A stretch of DNA of 64,000 bases, taken from assembly GCF_907165045.1 (NCBI RefSeq), contig NZ_CAJRAU010000001.1:1240001-1304000 (forward strand), written 5' to 3'. The translations under genes and the position numbers were made by a program. The DNA is from Dyadobacter linearis. Its GTDB lineage: Bacteria > Bacteroidota > Bacteroidia > Cytophagales > Spirosomataceae. Under the pieces are notes generated by a model. The model saw only the letters and a program-made list of their open reading frames with translations. It was not told the DNA's origin and searched no databases. Below, piece by piece: positions 61,526 to 64,000 of the stretch (within the stretch, counting starts at the first letter, position 1; each line of letters opens with the position of its first letter).

Positions 61526-63103
61526 ATGCATCATACGCTTCAACTTACGCTCGCGCCGGAGATCGCTCTGGACGAAGAGCAGTTCCGACAACATATTTTC
61601 AGAAAACTCCGCATTCGCGAAGCTGATCAGCCTTTTATTCGAAAAACACGGCAGTCAATCGACGCGCGTGGCAGGCAGGTGAAAGTGAATGTTCAGGCGG
61701 AAGTTTACGTAAACGAATTTCCACCGTCGCTGGTTACTTCTGTTTTTGAATATAAAGACGTCAGCACACGTCCGCAGGCGCTCATTATTGGCTGCGGCCC
61801 GGCGGGTATGTTTGCCGCGCTGCGACTGATCGAGCTGGGTATCAAGCCCGTCATTTTTGAAAGAGGTAAGGATGTACGCGCGCGGCGACGCGATCTGGCG
61901 GCTATCAATAAAGAACACATTGTTAATCCCGAGTCCAACTATTGCTTTGGTGAAGGTGGGGCGGGTACTTACTCCGACGGCAAACTTTACACCCGTTCCA
62001 ACAAACGCGGCGACATTCGGCGGATATTGGAAATTTTTGTCCAGCACGGTGCAAATGAGCAGATCCTGATCGATACGCACCCGCATATTGGCACGAATAA
62101 GTTGCCACTTGTGGTTTCAGAAATGCGCGAGAGCATTCTAAAAGCCGGCGGGGAGATTCATTTTAATACAAAAGTTACGGACTTTCTGGTTGAAGAAGGG
62201 ATACTGAAAGGTGTGGTGACCCATGATGGGAATGCGTATACCGGCTTGGGCGTGATCCTGGCAACGGGGCATTCCGCGCGGGATATCTACACGTTGCTCC
62301 ATGCTAAAAACATCCTGATCGAAAGTAAATCTTTTGCGATGGGCGTACGGATCGAGCATCCTCAAAATACGATCGACAAAATTCAATACCACTGCGCCAC
62401 AGACCGCGGGCCTTATTTACCGGCCGCCTCCTATTCTCTGGTCACGCAAACAAATTACAAGGGAGTGCAGCGCGGCGCATTTTCGTTTTGTATGTGTCCC
62501 GGAGGGTTCATCGTGCCGGCCGCCACTGCGACGGGCGAAGTGGTGGTGAACGGCATGTCGCCGTCCAAACGCGACTCGCCTTATGCCAACTCGGGGCTGG
62601 TGGTTTCGGTGGAAGAGCCCGATCTGCTAACTTACAAATCTTTTGGGCCTCTGGCAGGGCTACAATATCAAATGGAAATGGAGCAGCGGGCATGTGCGCT
62701 GGCGGGAGCAATGCAAACCGCCCCGGCGCAGCTTGCTACGGACTTTGTGAAGTCGAAAATCTCGTCGGAACTGCGTGATACCTCTTACCAGCCTGGTCTG
62801 GAATCGGTGGACATGTATGAAATCCTGCCTGAAAATATCGCATTTCCGCTTCGGGAAGCGTTGAATGATTTTGGGCAGAAAATGCGGGGATACCTTTCGC
62901 CCGACGCCCAGCTGATCGGCGTGGAAAGCCGCACTTCTTCGCCTGTACGGATTCCCCGCGAGCGCGAAAGTTGCGAACATCCCGAGGTCAAAGGCTTGTT
63001 TCCCTGCGGAGAAGGAGCCGGGTACGCCGGTGGGATTATGTCGGCTGCCATGGATGGAGAACGCTGCGCCGAGCAGCTCGCGAAGTTGTACGCAAGGGTA
63101 TAA
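61526..63103 (+). CDS. FAD-dependent dehydrogenase-like flavoprotein (COG2509 type)
   Basis: This 525-residue cytosolic protein has an N-terminal segment of about 85 residues before the dinucleotide fold, which starts ALIIGCGPAGMFAALRLIEL (about residues 88-107). YCFGEGGAGTYSDGKLYTRS, VILATGHSARDIYTLL, RGAFSFCMCPGGFIVPA and GLFPCGEGAGYAGGIMSAAM are motifs of the uncharacterised FAD-dependent dehydrogenase family COG2509. Substrate is unknown. The MCPGG and ARDIY signatures identify the family well. Confidence 0.85.
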   Translation: MHHTLQLTLAPEIALDEEQFRQHIFRKLRIREADQPFIRKTRQSIDARGRQVKVNVQAEVYVNEFPPSLVTSVFEYKDVSTRPQALIIGCGPAGMFAALRLIELGIKPVIFERGKDVRARRRDLAAINKEHIVNPESNYCFGEGGAGTYSDGKLYTRSNKRGDIRRILEIFVQHGANEQILIDTHPHIGTNKLPLVVSEMRESILKAGGEIHFNTKVTDFLVEEGILKGVVTHDGNAYTGLGVILATGHSARDIYTLLHAKNILIESKSFAMGVRIEHPQNTIDKIQYHCATDRGPYLPAASYSLVTQTNYKGVQRGAFSFCMCPGGFIVPAATATGEVVVNGMSPSKRDSPYANSGLVVSVEEPDLLTYKSFGPLAGLQYQMEMEQRACALAGAMQTAPAQLATDFVKSKISSELRDTSYQPGLESVDMYEILPENIAFPLREALNDFGQKMRGYLSPDAQLIGVESRTSSPVRIPRERESCEHPEVKGLFPCGEGAGYAGGIMSAAMDGERCAEQLAKLYARV

Positions 63104-63122
63104 CACGGCAATCGTTATTTGT

Positions 63123-63130
63123 TATATTTG
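63123..63130 (+). promoter_or_regulatory. -7 element for the Nudix hydrolase gene
   Basis: TATATTTG, 33 nt before the ATG. -33 not clear. Confidence 0.35.
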
Positions 63131-63163
63131 TAAAATACCAATTCCTGACACCCCACAGCCGCG

Positions 63164-63817
63164 ATGGCATCACTGGAATCCTTTTCGTTATTTACCGAAC
63201 AATTAGCTAAAAAACTGAAGTACCCGCTTCCGGGTGATTCGGCGCATAAGCTGATGCAGGCTTCCAGTAAGCTGCGGCTTACATTTAAACCCAATTCCCG
63301 CACGCGCAAAAGCGCGATCCTTATTTTGTTTTATCCCCATCAAAACGAAATATATTTCCCCCTCATCCTTCGCCCCGCCTACGATGGCGTGCATTCGGGC
63401 CAGGTTGCATTTCCCGGCGGGCGCTATGAGCTTACCGACAAGGATCTCGTTCGTACGGCACTGCGGGAAGCGCAGGAGGAAATCGGTTTGCGGCTGAATG
63501 ATGTGAAGATACTCGGGATACTCACGGAGCTCTTTATTCCGGCGAGCAACTTCTACGTGTTACCTGTGATAGCCGCCATGCCCTACCGCCCGGATTTCTA
63601 CCCCGACCCGCGCGAAGTGGAAGACATTTTTGAGATCAAACTGGAAGAAATATCCGACATTAATATCATCGGATCCAGCGACATTCAGGTGCGCGGCGAG
63701 CAGGTTCATGCGCCGCACTATATGGTACAGGGGTACAAAATCTGGGGTGCCACAGCGATGATGATCAGCGAGCTGCTGACCGTCCTGAACGCGCAGGACC
63801 CCGACGCTGCAAACTGA
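63164..63817 (+). CDS. CoA pyrophosphatase-type Nudix hydrolase
   Basis: This 217-residue protein has the Nudix box of the CoA-hydrolysing branch: FPGGRYELTDKDLVRTALRE followed by AQEEIGL, including the REAQEE glutamates for magnesium. The neighbouring LILRPAYDGVHSGQVAFPGG is the CoA-family signature. It would cleave CoA or related dinucleotides. Length is typical. Confidence 0.85.
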   Translation: MASLESFSLFTEQLAKKLKYPLPGDSAHKLMQASSKLRLTFKPNSRTRKSAILILFYPHQNEIYFPLILRPAYDGVHSGQVAFPGGRYELTDKDLVRTALREAQEEIGLRLNDVKILGILTELFIPASNFYVLPVIAAMPYRPDFYPDPREVEDIFEIKLEEISDINIIGSSDIQVRGEQVHAPHYMVQGYKIWGATAMMISELLTVLNAQDPDAAN

Positions 63818-63978
63818 TAATTATAGCTTTATTTGCTATATTAGCAGTTAATTCAAATCGATCTGACGGCAATTTTCGCGCTGCAACGTACCTGGATATG
63901 TTGCAGTCCTTCAACGAAAGCCGGTGGATGAAGACCTTATATTTCTGATTAGTTTAAAACCTGGTTCCTCCTTCATTT

Positions 63979-64000
63979 ATGGACGAAAACGGAGCTACGC
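63979..64000 (+). CDS. possible start of a gene cut by the window edge
   Basis: An ATG at 63979 opens MDENGAT to the end of the window. There is no strong promoter in the 160 nt before it, which are otherwise featureless. Too short to identify. Confidence 0.25.

Noticed and set aside
1..64000. tRNA, rRNA, tmRNA, SRP or RNase P RNA genes
   Set aside because: Intergenic regions were read for the conserved motifs of these RNAs and none was found. A covariance-model search was not possible here.

Overview
The window looks like chromosomal DNA of an aerobic, glycan-degrading member of the Bacteroidetes, most likely Cytophagales (Dyadobacter/Spirosoma-like). This is inferred from three SusC/SusD pairs, many Bacteroidetes -33/-7 promoters (TTG, about 19 nt, TANNTTTG), scarce Shine-Dalgarno sequences, and intergenic low-complexity repeats typical of these genomes. 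No rRNA, tRNA, CRISPR or intact insertion sequence was found. Three type II toxin-antitoxin modules (YoeB-, VapBC- and HicAB-type) are scattered through it.

Region 1 (1-8.2 kb) is a glycan utilisation locus with a GH29 fucosidase, a convergent GH76 mannanase-like enzyme and a SusC/SusD pair. Region 2 (8.2-28.1 kb) starts with a YoeB-type module and a LacI regulator carrying an IS1-InsA-like zinc ribbon. The regulator faces a second SusC/SusD pair across a candidate LacI operator. Downstream on the same strand come a secreted protein with a candidate covalent-flavin (ApbE target) motif, an exported FAD oxidoreductase, ApbE itself, a secreted alpha/alpha-barrel enzyme, a sodium:solute symporter, a GH2 glycosidase and a second, cytosolic FAD oxidoreductase. 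I read this as a possible periplasmic sugar-oxidation pathway in which electrons pass from an FAD enzyme to a covalently flavinylated carrier. It is the best candidate here for an undescribed system.

Region 3 (28.1-37.8 kb) is assimilatory sulfate reduction: TSUP transporter, sulfhydrylase, CysH, CysD, CysN, sulfite reductase with a HEPN tail, and SUMT for siroheme. A VapBC-type module sits inside it. Region 4 (37.8-41.2 kb) holds a membrane protein, an LpxL-like acyltransferase, a family 9 glycosyltransferase and N-carbamoylputrescine amidase. Region 5 (41.2-48.4 kb) is a third SusC/SusD system with a small lipoprotein and a Tat-exported aminotransferase. It is preceded by a roughly 400-nt leader that contains a terminator hairpin and a mutually exclusive alternative pairing.

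Region 6 (48.4-64 kb) is mixed: an AEC-type permease, a secreted stand-alone Hint domain, agmatine deiminase (partner of the amidase in region 4), a GH25 lysozyme, leucyl-tRNA synthetase with an in-frame repeat insertion, an outer-membrane barrel, an XRE regulator, a sterol-desaturase-like enzyme, HicAB, a Tat-exported isomerase-like protein, a flavoprotein and a CoA-type Nudix hydrolase.

Repeats are a theme of the whole window. At least six families of short-unit or palindromic intergenic repeats are present. Two tandem duplications captured the end of a neighbouring gene (5' end of the symporter, 3' end of aguA), and one purine-rich repeat invaded the editing domain of leuS.
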